The notes below the pieces were generated by a model. The model made no database searches and was not told where the DNA came from. It saw nothing but the letters and a program-made list of their open reading frames with translations. A stretch of 64,000 bases of DNA, from NCBI RefSeq assembly GCF_002797755.1, contig NZ_PGFI01000011.1, positions 1,860,001-1,924,000 on the forward strand, read 5' to 3'. The translations under genes were made by a program, and so were the position numbers. This DNA comes from Brevirhabdus pacifica (GTDB taxonomy: Bacteria > Pseudomonadota > Alphaproteobacteria > Rhodobacterales > Rhodobacteraceae). Positions within the stretch are counted from its first letter, which is position 1, and each line of letters begins with the position of its first letter. This document shows, in pieces, positions 18,104 to 25,686 of this stretch.

Positions 18104-19231
18104 ATGATCCGATTGGGACTGATAGGCCTAGGGGCGGCAGCCCAGGCGTTCCTGACGCCCCTGAGGCGGCACGGGGAATTTGCCGTCGCCGCCGCCTGCG
18201 ATCCCCGCCCCGAGGCGCGCGACGATTTCACCGCCGCCTTCGACCGGCCCGCCTTCGACACGATCGCCGGGCTTCTGGGCGCGGGCCTGTGCGACGCGAT
18301 CTACATCGGCACCCCGACCGAGCTGCACCACGAGCATGCGATGGCCGCGCTTGAGGCGGGAATGCATGTTCTGCTGGAAAAACCCATGTGCATCCGCGCC
18401 GAGGATGGCTTTGCCCTGGCCCGCGCCGCCGAGGCGCGGGGCCTGACGCTGGTCGTCGGACATTCGCACAGCCACGATCTGCCCATTCGCACCATGCGCG
18501 AAATCATCCGCTCGGGCCGTCTGGGTGCGGTCCGGATGGTCAACAGCTGGTGCTACACCGATTGGGTCTACCGCCCCCGCCGGCCCGAAGAGCTGCGCCC
18601 CGAACTGGGCGGCGGCGTGACCTATCGCCAAGGCGCGCATCAGTTCGACATTCTGCGAAGCCTGTGCGGCGACCGGATCGTTTCGGTCACCGGTCACGCC
18701 TTCGATTTCGACCCCGACCGCAGCACGATCGGCGCCCACAGCGCGACGCTGAGCTTTGCCAACGGCGCCGTCGGAACTGCCGTCTACAGCGGCTATGGCC
18801 ATTTCGGCTCCGCCGACCTGACGGGAAATGTGGGCGAATGGGGCTACCCGGCCACGCCATTGCGCCGGGCCTCCGGCGCTGCGGCACGCCCCGAAGATGA
18901 GCTGAAGGCAAAACGCGCCCGCGCCAAGTCAGCCATCGGCAGCGACGCGCCCCACCAGCCCCATTTCGGCCTGACCCTGGTGAGTTGCGAGAAGGGCGAC
19001 ATGCGCCAATCACCCGACGGGTTGCTGATCTACACGGCGGACGGATGCGAGGAAGTGCCCCTCGACAACAGCCGCACCCCGCGGGAGCTGGTGCTTGACG
19101 AATTCGCGGCGGCAATCGGCGGCGAGCCACCCCTGCACGATGGCTTCTGGGGGGCCTCCATCGTCTCCGTCTGCGACGCGGTGCTTGAATCCGCCCGCAC
19201 CGGCCGGCCCGTCGCCCTGCCCCAAACCTGA
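18104..19231 (+). CDS. Gfo/Idh/MocA-family dehydrogenase (phthalate dihydrodiol dehydrogenase-like)
   Basis: A 375-residue NAD(P)-dependent oxidoreductase. The N-terminal Rossmann fold begins IRLGLIGLGAAAQAF, and the family EKP motif is present (LLEKPMC, about residue 92). The C-terminal half is the alpha/beta substrate domain with GGGVTYRQGAHQFDIL, containing the likely catalytic His. Pht4, which oxidises the cis-dihydrodiol of phthalate to 4,5-dihydroxyphthalate, belongs to this family. Its position right after the oxygenase supports that role. ATG 18104 is used; a GTG nine bases earlier is possible. Gfo/Idh enzymes act on many sugars too, so the assignment rests on context. Confidence 0.82.
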   Translation: MIRLGLIGLGAAAQAFLTPLRRHGEFAVAAACDPRPEARDDFTAAFDRPAFDTIAGLLGAGLCDAIYIGTPTELHHEHAMAALEAGMHVLLEKPMCIRAEDGFALARAAEARGLTLVVGHSHSHDLPIRTMREIIRSGRLGAVRMVNSWCYTDWVYRPRRPEELRPELGGGVTYRQGAHQFDILRSLCGDRIVSVTGHAFDFDPDRSTIGAHSATLSFANGAVGTAVYSGYGHFGSADLTGNVGEWGYPATPLRRASGAAARPEDELKAKRARAKSAIGSDAPHQPHFGLTLVSCEKGDMRQSPDGLLIYTADGCEEVPLDNSRTPRELVLDEFAAAIGGEPPLHDGFWGASIVSVCDAVLESARTGRPVALPQT

Positions 19232-19255
19232 ACGAATTTCCTGGAGCGTCCAAAG

Positions 19256-19663
19256 ATGAAGATTACGGCCACGACGAACGACACGGCGACCGGTGCCACG
19301 CTTTCGGTCACCCTGGGCGACGAGACCCTGAACGGGACCTGCGATGTCGCGGAGATCGACGCGGCAATCGCCGAGCTGGTCGCCCTTCGGGCACAGATGA
19401 GCCCGGCACGAAAGGTCGAGCATACCCCCGGAGAGACGCAGGTCTACGAATGCGACAACCTGCTGTGGGATACCCTGCCCGATCCGTCCCGCCGGGGCGT
19501 GATGATCGCTCATTACCACGGCGGCCTGGGGTGGGTGACGGTGCGCCTGTCGCGCGCCCAGCTTGAGGATCTGGTGACGGACATCCAGTTCTCCCTCGCC
19601 GATCTTGCACGGCTGCCGGGGTTCCAGAACGCGCGTGCGCTGGCGGTGGACAACGCGGACTGA
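19256..19663 (+). CDS. Uncharacterised protein in the aromatic operon
   Basis: A 135-residue soluble protein that I do not recognise. It has no signal peptide, membrane segment or cysteine cluster; the first third is rich in Thr and Asp, and the C-terminal half contains HYHGGLGWVTVRLSRAQLEDL. A ribosome binding site (TGGAG) is found 10 bases before ATG 19256, and the gene follows the dehydrogenase by 24 bases, so it is co-transcribed with the ring-oxidation genes. An accessory role for the oxygenase or decarboxylase is possible but not shown. Confidence 0.7.
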   Translation: MKITATTNDTATGATLSVTLGDETLNGTCDVAEIDAAIAELVALRAQMSPARKVEHTPGETQVYECDNLLWDTLPDPSRRGVMIAHYHGGLGWVTVRLSRAQLEDLVTDIQFSLADLARLPGFQNARALAVDNAD

Positions 19664-19763
19664 TCCGGGGTTGGGCGGTCGGGACACGGACGCCGCCGTC
19701 TGAAGAACGAGACTTACGGTTGCCCCCATGAAGAGCGGCAGCCGGCACATCAAGGGGAGCTGA

Positions 19764-20456
19764 ATGATGAACTATCCGGAATTGCGGGAAAAACTGGTCC
19801 AGGCCGGGCGGGTGCTGTGTGCCAATGGTCAGGATGACCTGACCCGGGGACATGTCTCGGCACGGCTGCCGGACAACCCGGATCTTTTCCTCATGAAGCC
19901 GCATTCGGTGGGGCTCGATGAACTCACTCCCGAGTGTCTGCTGACCATCGACCTCGACGGCAATGTCGTCGCAGGCGACGGCCGCCGCCATAGCGAGGCG
20001 TTCATCCACACCGAGGTTTTCCGCGCCCGGCCCGACGTGGGGGCGATCCTGCACACCCACCCCACCTATTGCGTCGCCCTGACCGCGGCCGGCACGCCCC
20101 TGCGCCCGGCAAGCCAACCGGCGGCCCTGTTCCACCAGATGCTTGGCCTCTACGACGATACGATCAACCTGATCCGCACCCCCGAGATGGGACAGGGCGT
20201 TGCCCGCGCCCTTGGCGACATGCGTGCCGTCCTGCTCAAGCATCATGGCATCGTCTGCACGGGCGAGACGGTCGAGGAGGCCGTGATCGGGGCGATCATG
20301 CTGGAAAACGCCGCGATGATTCAGCTTCTTGCCGACGCCAGCGGCAACCGCGCCGAGGCGTTCTCCGACGAGGACATCGCCAAGCTTCGCGATGCCCTGG
20401 GCAAGCAGGAACAGTTCACCATCAATTTCGACTACCTGGTCCGCCGCCTGGCCTGA
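19764..20456 (+). CDS. Class II aldolase/adducin-family protein, possible dihydroxyphthalate decarboxylase
   Basis: A 230-residue metal-dependent class II aldolase/adducin domain. The metal ligands are seen as HTHP (His97, His99) and the later HHG (about residue 160); GHVSARLP near residue 30 is the usual phosphate-side loop. In actinobacterial phthalate pathways the 3,4-dihydroxyphthalate decarboxylase PhtC belongs to this family, which fits its place between the dehydrogenase and reductase. A sugar-phosphate aldolase would have no obvious role here. Two adjacent ATGs (19764, 19767) follow GGGGAG; the second has the better spacing. Confidence 0.8.
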   Translation: MMNYPELREKLVQAGRVLCANGQDDLTRGHVSARLPDNPDLFLMKPHSVGLDELTPECLLTIDLDGNVVAGDGRRHSEAFIHTEVFRARPDVGAILHTHPTYCVALTAAGTPLRPASQPAALFHQMLGLYDDTINLIRTPEMGQGVARALGDMRAVLLKHHGIVCTGETVEEAVIGAIMLENAAMIQLLADASGNRAEAFSDEDIAKLRDALGKQEQFTINFDYLVRRLA

Positions 20457-20498
20457 GCCCGGCAAGCGGATCGACAAACTGACAGGAAAGGTGCCCGG

Positions 20499-21455
20499 AT
20501 GGAGATGCGACAACTGAAGGTCGGAAGCACGCGCATCGTGGCCAGCGACATACACGAATATGTGCTGGTCGATCCCGATGGGCGCGCGCTGCCCCCCTTC
20601 ACCCCCGGCGCGCATGTCCATGTCTCGGTTCCCGCGGGCGGCACGCGGCAATATTCACTGCTCAACGACCCGGCCGAGCGCGACGCCTACCGGATCGCGA
20701 TCAAGCGTGAGAACGAGGGGCAAGGCGGCTCACGCAGCTTTGTCGATACGGTCTCGGCCGGCGACATGGTCGAGGTATCGGCACCGGCCAACGACTTCCA
20801 GCTTGGACAGGATGGCGAGCGGGTCATCCTCATCGCGGGGGGCATTGGCATCACGCCCATCCTCAGCATGGCGCGATACCTGCACCGCACCGGCGAGCGG
20901 CCTTTCCACATGTATTACCTGACGCGCGACCCCGCGCAGACCGCCTATCTGGACGAGATCACGTCGGCCCCGTTCGCAAAGAACGTGACCATCCATCACG
21001 ACATGGGCGATCCCGCCCGGTCACTGGACCTTCAGGCCCTTCTGGCCGAGCAGGACGGCGCGGTCCTTTACTGCTGCGGGCCGACGGGTCTTCTGCACGC
21101 CGTGCGCGCGGCCGCCTCCCACTGGGGCCGGGGCGATGTGCGGTTCGAGGATTTCGGCACCACCCCCGCCCCCCAGGCCGAGGATGGCGAGGGTTTCCAG
21201 GTCCGCGTGGCAGGCCACGAGGGGGCCTTCCGCGTGCCGGCGGACAAATCCATCCTCGAGGTGCTGAATGAAGCGGGGCTTGAAATGCCAAGCTCCTGCG
21301 AGGCGGGGACATGCGGAACCTGCCGGATGCGCCTGATCGAGGGCGAGGCCGATCACCGCGACCTGGTGCTTTTCGACGACGAGATGGAGGACAGCATCAT
21401 CATCTGCTGCTCGCGCGCGAAAAGCCCCGAGATCACCATCGGATTTCCGGAATAA
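20499..21455 (+). CDS. Phthalate dioxygenase reductase-type ferredoxin/flavin reductase
   Basis: A 318-residue class IA oxygenase reductase, almost the length of phthalate dioxygenase reductase (PDR). Domains in order: FMN-binding barrel (residues 1-105, with RQYSLLND), NADH-binding domain (about 106-225, GGIGITPILSM and CCGPTGLLHAVR), and C-terminal plant-type [2Fe-2S] ferredoxin with Cys267, Cys272, Cys275 and Cys304 (CX4CX2CX28C). It would pass electrons from NADH to the Rieske oxygenase at 16729. It is the last gene of the ring-oxidation operon and ends 13 bases from the convergent kinase gene. Confidence 0.92.
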   Translation: MEMRQLKVGSTRIVASDIHEYVLVDPDGRALPPFTPGAHVHVSVPAGGTRQYSLLNDPAERDAYRIAIKRENEGQGGSRSFVDTVSAGDMVEVSAPANDFQLGQDGERVILIAGGIGITPILSMARYLHRTGERPFHMYYLTRDPAQTAYLDEITSAPFAKNVTIHHDMGDPARSLDLQALLAEQDGAVLYCCGPTGLLHAVRAAASHWGRGDVRFEDFGTTPAPQAEDGEGFQVRVAGHEGAFRVPADKSILEVLNEAGLEMPSSCEAGTCGTCRMRLIEGEADHRDLVLFDDEMEDSIIICCSRAKSPEITIGFPE

Positions 21456-21468
21456 TCCGGGCGCCCGC

Positions 21469-22494
21469 TCAGACTTTCGCCGTTTCTCCCGCCTCCTTGG
21501 CGATCACCTCCAGCCCGCGGATGGCGAAACGCTCGGCCAGGGGGGCCAGGGTCGCGGCCTCGTCCGAGGTGGCATTGCCGGCCCGCGCCCTGTCCGCGAT
21601 GCCGACGAAGATCACCGCGAAACGGAACAAGGCGAAGGCCATGTGAAACGCCCCAAGGGGCGCGGTCGGGCGGGCATGTGCATGATATTCCGCCTCGAAT
21701 TCGGTCCGGGTCGGAACGCCCGCCCCCTCCCAGCCGCTGCCCATCAGCCCGCCGTATTCATCCGGGGATGTCAGCCAGGGCATGACGCAGAAGCCCAAGT
21801 CCGCAAGCGGATGCCCAAGTGTCGAAAGCTCCCAGTCGAGCACACCGATCACCCGCGGCTCGGTGGGGTGGTAGATCATGTTGCCTAGACGAAAATCGCC
21901 ATGCGCAATCGAGACCGCGCCGTCATCTTCCGGCATGTGCGACGTCAGCCAGTCGAGCAGCCGGTCCAGCGCCGGGACCGCGCCCCCCGGGCGTTCGCGA
22001 TACTGGCGGCCCCAGCGCCTGATCTGACGCTCGAAATAATTGCCGGGCTTGCCGAAATCGCCCAGGCCCACCGCCTCGGGCCGGACCGCGTGCAGCCTCG
22101 CCAGCGTGCGCGCCATGTCGAGGTAGATCTCCCGCCGCTCCGCGGGGGCCAGACCCGGCAAGGCGCAATCGGAAAAGACCCGACCTTCCAGCCGCTCCAT
22201 CAGGTAGAAGGGCGTGCCGAGAATGGCCGCGTCCTCCTCCAGCCACAGGGCCCTGGGCACGGGAACCTCGCTGCCCTCCAGGGCGCGCAGGACCCGGAAC
22301 TCACGCTCGATCGCGTGGGCGCCGGGCAGGATCGGACCCGCGGGTTTCTTGCGCAGGACCATCCGCGCCCGGCCCCAGTCCACATACCAGGTCGGGTTGG
22401 ACTGGCCGCCGCCGATCCGCTCGGTCCCCAGGTCATTCCCGGGCATCCTGTCTGCAAGCCATGTCTTCAGCGCGGCCAGGTCCAGATCGCTCAT
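21469..22494 (-). CDS. APH-fold phosphotransferase (LvaA/ACAD10-kinase type)
   Basis: A 341-residue protein kinase-like phosphotransferase. The nucleotide region GGGQSNPTW, the catalytic loop HGDFRLGN and the metal-binding GVLDWELSTLG are all intact. Such genes are named after aminoglycoside kinases, but those paired with an acyl-CoA dehydrogenase belong to the ACAD10/11 N-domain and LvaA group, which phosphorylate the 4-hydroxyl of 4-hydroxyacyl-CoA. Its ATG (22494) overlaps the stop of the acyl-CoA dehydrogenase gene by 4 bases, so the two products are coupled. It is the last gene of the GntR-controlled operon. Antibiotic resistance is unlikely. Confidence 0.85.
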   Translation of the reverse strand: MSDLDLAALKTWLADRMPGNDLGTERIGGGQSNPTWYVDWGRARMVLRKKPAGPILPGAHAIEREFRVLRALEGSEVPVPRALWLEEDAAILGTPFYLMERLEGRVFSDCALPGLAPAERREIYLDMARTLARLHAVRPEAVGLGDFGKPGNYFERQIRRWGRQYRERPGGAVPALDRLLDWLTSHMPEDDGAVSIAHGDFRLGNMIYHPTEPRVIGVLDWELSTLGHPLADLGFCVMPWLTSPDEYGGLMGSGWEGAGVPTRTEFEAEYHAHARPTAPLGAFHMAFALFRFAVIFVGIADRARAGNATSDEAATLAPLAERFAIRGLEVIAKEAGETAKV

Positions 22495-23720
22495 TCCGCC
22501 GCGACCCCTTTGCGGACCTCTTGGGTCTGCCAGGTCCAGAAGTCGCGCCCCTCCTCGGCCAGGAAGCGGTGCAGCACCATCTGGTGCACCTCGTCCGCGC
22601 CATCGACCAGCCGGGCCTGCCGGGCATAGCGGTAGATCCATTCAAGCACCGTGTCGCGGCTGTAGCCGCGCGCGCCGTTAACCTGGATCGCCACGTCGGC
22701 GGCCTTGTGCAGCAGGTTGGCGACGTGGATCTTGGCCATCGAGACCTCCTTGCGGGCGAAGCTGCCCTGATCCAGCGCCCAGGCGGCCTTCATCACCAGC
22801 AGGCGGCCAATCTCGATCCCCATGGCCAGATCGCCCATCTTGATCTGGATGCTCTCCCGGTCCGACAGGCGGATGCCGAACCCGTGCCGGTTCTGGGCGT
22901 ATTCCTGCGCGATCTCGGTGCAGCGCTTGGCCAGTCCCAGCCAGCGCATGCAATGGGTCAGCCGCGCCGGGCCAAGGCGCATCTGCGTGACCTTCAGGCC
23001 CAGCCCCTCGCCCAGCAGCACCCGGTCGGCGGGCAGCCGCATGTCCTGATAGACCAGCTCGCAATGACCGCCATGCTCCTCGGGGCCCATGATCGGAATG
23101 CGCCGGTCGATGTGCCAGCCCGGATCCTCGCGGTGGTGGAGAAAGGCCGTCAGCCCCCGGCGCGGATCGTCCGATGTGCGCGCCATCAGGATGAAATGCG
23201 ATGCGTCCTCTGCCCCGGTGATGAACCATTTGCGCCCCCGGATGACGTAGGACTCCCCGTCCTTCGTCGCGGTGGTCAGCATCATCCCCGGGTCCGATCC
23301 GCCGCCCGGATGCGGCTCGGTCATGGCAAAGGCCGAGCGGACCTTGCCCTGCACGATGGGTTGCAGCCAACGCTCTTTCTGTGCGTCGGTCGCGGCCTGT
23401 TCCAGGACCATCATGTTGCCGTCGTCCGGCGCGGCCGAGTTAAAGACGACAGGCCCGAAGATCGAGCGGTTCATCTCCTCGTAGCAGGCGGCCATGCCGA
23501 CGCGGCCCAGCTCCTGACCGCCCGTCTCGCGCCTGAGCTGGAGGCACCAGAGCCCTTCCGCGCGGGCCTTTTCGCGCAGCATCTCAAGCGGTTCTGCAGC
23601 GATGTTGTCATGGGCGTCCCAGTTGGAACGATCCTCTTCGACCGGCAGAACCTCCTCCTCGACAAAACGGGCGATGCGGGCGCGGAAATCCTCGACGCGG
23701 GGGGAAAGCGTGAAATCCAT
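22491..23720 (-). CDS. Acyl-CoA dehydrogenase (ACAD10/11-like, LvaC-like)
   Basis: A 409-residue flavoprotein of acyl-CoA dehydrogenase fold: N-terminal helical domain, central beta domain (SAFAMTEPHPGGGSDP, WFITGAEDA) and C-terminal helices. Where classical enzymes have the catalytic glutamate in a YEGT motif, this protein has RLVDGADEVHQM, the form found in ACAD10/11 and relatives. Those work with an APH-like kinase to eliminate phosphate from 4-phosphoacyl-CoA. The kinase gene overlaps its stop codon. Ordinary alpha,beta-dehydrogenation of an unusual acyl-CoA remains an alternative. Confidence 0.88.
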   Translation of the reverse strand: MDFTLSPRVEDFRARIARFVEEEVLPVEEDRSNWDAHDNIAAEPLEMLREKARAEGLWCLQLRRETGGQELGRVGMAACYEEMNRSIFGPVVFNSAAPDDGNMMVLEQAATDAQKERWLQPIVQGKVRSAFAMTEPHPGGGSDPGMMLTTATKDGESYVIRGRKWFITGAEDASHFILMARTSDDPRRGLTAFLHHREDPGWHIDRRIPIMGPEEHGGHCELVYQDMRLPADRVLLGEGLGLKVTQMRLGPARLTHCMRWLGLAKRCTEIAQEYAQNRHGFGIRLSDRESIQIKMGDLAMGIEIGRLLVMKAAWALDQGSFARKEVSMAKIHVANLLHKAADVAIQVNGARGYSRDTVLEWIYRYARQARLVDGADEVHQMVLHRFLAEEGRDFWTWQTQEVRKGVAAE

Positions 23721-23723
23721 GAC

Positions 23724-23882
23724 TCAGACCCCTTCCAGCACAAGGCTCGCACCCGCGTCCGCACCCGGCCTGCCGGTCAGGGTGACGGTGACGCCCGGCT
23801 TGAGGTCCGGGTTGCCGTCTGCGGACCGGACCGACCCGGCGCGCGCCCCGTGGGTGCAGGAGGTGGCGTAGATGGTTTTCAT
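23724..23882 (-). CDS. Small 52-residue ORF in the acyl-CoA operon
   Basis: A short frame starting MKTIYATSCTHGARAG and ending SLVLEGV. AAGGA lies eight bases before its ATG and it fits exactly between quinone oxidoreductase (12 bases) and acyl-CoA dehydrogenase (3 bases) without wasting sequence. I do not recognise it; the first 25 residues faintly resemble the opening strands of OsmC/Ohr proteins, so it might be a truncated relic. In levulinate operons a small protein (LvaB) partners the kinase, but no similarity is claimed. Confidence 0.55.
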   Translation of the reverse strand: MKTIYATSCTHGARAGSVRSADGNPDLKPGVTVTLTGRPGADAGASLVLEGV

Positions 23883-23894
23883 GGCAGGGATCCT

Positions 23895-24872
23895 TCAGGG
23901 GATGAGAATGGTGGTGCCCGTGGTCGCGCGGCTTTCAAGGGCGTCATGCGCCTCGGCGGCGCGGGTCAGGGCGAACCGGTTGGGCGCCTCTGGCCGCAGC
24001 GTGCCGTCGGAAAGGGCCGCGAACAGGGCCCCTGCCCGGCGCTGTAGATCCTGCGTGTGCGCGATGAAGTGGAAAAGCACCGGGCGCGTGGCCATGAAAG
24101 AACCCTTGGCCAGGTCCGAGAAGGCGAAATCCGTGATCGGCCCCGAGGCCTGTCCGAAATTCACGAAGGTTCCGTGCGGGCGCAGGCAGTCCAGCGATCC
24201 GCGCCAGGTGTCGGCGCCGACGCTGTCGTAGACTGCGTGAACCAGGCGCCCCTCGGTTAATTCCTTGACGCGGGCGACAAAATCCTCGGCGCGGTAGTCG
24301 ATTACCGCGTCATACCCATGCGCCATCGCCAGCGCGACCTTCTCGGGACCGCCCGCCGTGCCGATGGCGTGCACGCCCTTGGCCCGCAGCCATTGGCCCA
24401 GCAACAGGCCCACGCCCCCGGCGGCGGCATGGACCAGCACCGTATCGCCCCGGGCGACCGGATAGCTGTCGTGGATCAGGTAATGGGCCGTCAGCCCCTT
24501 CAGGATCATGCCCGCCGCCATCTCGGTCGAGATCCCGTCGGGAAGCTTCAGCAGCCGGTCGGCGGCGATCACCCGGGCACTGGCATAGGCACCCAGCGGA
24601 TGGGTGTAGCCGACCCGGTCGCCGGGGCGCAGGTCGCTGACCCCCGGGCCCACCCGCTCGACCACGCCGGCCGCTTCCGAGCCGGGGACAAGGTCCCGGG
24701 GCGTCGCCCAAGGGTAGGCGCCGCTGCGGTGGTAGATGTCGAGGAAGTTCAGCCCGATCGCCTCATGGCGGACCAGCACCTCGCCCGCCCCGGGCGGATC
24801 GAGCGTGATCTCCCGGCGTTCAAGAACCTCCGAGCCGCCGGGCTCGCGGGCGATGATGACGTAATCCTGCAT
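23895..24872 (-). CDS. NADPH:quinone oxidoreductase-type medium-chain reductase
   Basis: A 325-residue zinc-free MDR-family enzyme of the QorA type. It shows the GLNFLDIYHRSGAYP motif of quinone reductases, the PGSEAAGVVERVGPGV segment and the Rossmann motif HAAAGGVGLLLGQWLRAKG. It probably reduces a quinone or an enone/enoyl thioester intermediate with NADPH. A GGAGGAACC site before ATG 24872 sets the start; the frame extends upstream but overlaps the SDR gene. Ten bases separate it from the SDR stop. Confidence 0.88.
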   Translation of the reverse strand: MQDYVIIAREPGGSEVLERREITLDPPGAGEVLVRHEAIGLNFLDIYHRSGAYPWATPRDLVPGSEAAGVVERVGPGVSDLRPGDRVGYTHPLGAYASARVIAADRLLKLPDGISTEMAAGMILKGLTAHYLIHDSYPVARGDTVLVHAAAGGVGLLLGQWLRAKGVHAIGTAGGPEKVALAMAHGYDAVIDYRAEDFVARVKELTEGRLVHAVYDSVGADTWRGSLDCLRPHGTFVNFGQASGPITDFAFSDLAKGSFMATRPVLFHFIAHTQDLQRRAGALFAALSDGTLRPEAPNRFALTRAAEAHDALESRATTGTTILIP

Positions 24873-24882
24873 GGTTCCTCCG

Positions 24883-25686
24883 CTAAAGCCCGCTGACCAG
24901 GTGCCCCCCATCGACCACCAGCGTCGTACCAGTGATATACCTGCCCGCCTCGGATGCCAGCAGCAACAGCGCGCCGTCCAGCTCCGCGGGCTGGCCGAGG
25001 CGGCGCATCGGGATGCGCCGGACCTGCGCCTTGCCCGCGTCGGAGGCGAAGAAATCGCGGTTGAGGTCGGTCTCAACGTAGCCCGGGCAAAGGGCGTTGG
25101 CACGGATACCGTGGCGCGCCCATTCCAGCGCCTGCTGCTTGGTCAGTTGAATCAGCGCCGCCTTGGAAGTGGCGTAAGCGGCCACCCCGGCCCCCTGCCT
25201 CAACCCTAGGATCGAGGCCACGTTGATGACGCAACCGCCCTGCCCCGCCGCGATCAGCCGCCGCGCCGCGTGGCTGGCCACCCGCCGCGCCCCGTCGAGG
25301 TTGACGGTCATCAGGCCGGCCCAATCCTCGTCCGGCTGATCGACCAGGCTGCCCGGCGTGGCAACGCCCGAGTTGTTCACCACCAGATCCACGGGACCAC
25401 CGAACGCCTCCTCGGCCCTGTCGAAGGCGGCGGCGATGGTTTCGGGCCGGGCCAGGTCGAGGGAGGTGGCGACGGCCTGCCCGCCCGTCCCGACGATCCG
25501 GTCCCGCACCCCCTCCATCGGGCCCGTCCGGCGCGCCGCCAGTAGGACCGAGGCGCCGGCACTGGCCAGCACCTCGGCAAAGCGCCCGCCCAGCGCGCCC
25601 GAGGCGCCCGTGACCAGCGCGCGCCGCCCGGCCAAGGAGAACCCGGCCGTGACGCCGGGCAGGCCCGGGGGCGTCGCTGGCGTCAT
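24883..25686 (-). CDS. Short-chain dehydrogenase/reductase
   Basis: A 267-residue classical SDR. The cofactor motif TGASGALG (about residue 27), NNSG, the catalytic Ser in [11 protein letters not shown] and the Tyr/Lys of YATSK are intact, and the C terminus [11 protein letters not shown] is typical. In this operon it could interconvert a hydroxyacyl-CoA and an oxoacyl-CoA, the role of LvaD. Its start overlaps the stop of the TPP-enzyme gene by 4 bases. Confidence 0.9.
   Translation of the reverse strand: MTPATPPGLPGVTAGFSLAGRRALVTGASGALGGRFAEVLASAGASVLLAARRTGPMEGVRDRIVGTGGQAVATSLDLARPETIAAAFDRAEEAFGGPVDLVVNNSGVATPGSLVDQPDEDWAGLMTVNLDGARRVASHAARRLIAAGQGGCVINVASILGLRQGAGVAAYATSKAALIQLTKQQALEWARHGIRANALCPGYVETDLNRDFFASDAGKAQVRRIPMRRLGQPAELDGALLLLASEAGRYITGTTLVVDGGHLVSGL

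Noticed and set aside
21469-22494. Aminoglycoside resistance gene
   Set aside because: The APH fold is there, but coupling with an ACAD10/11-like dehydrogenase in an acyl-CoA operon points to acyl-CoA phosphorylation.
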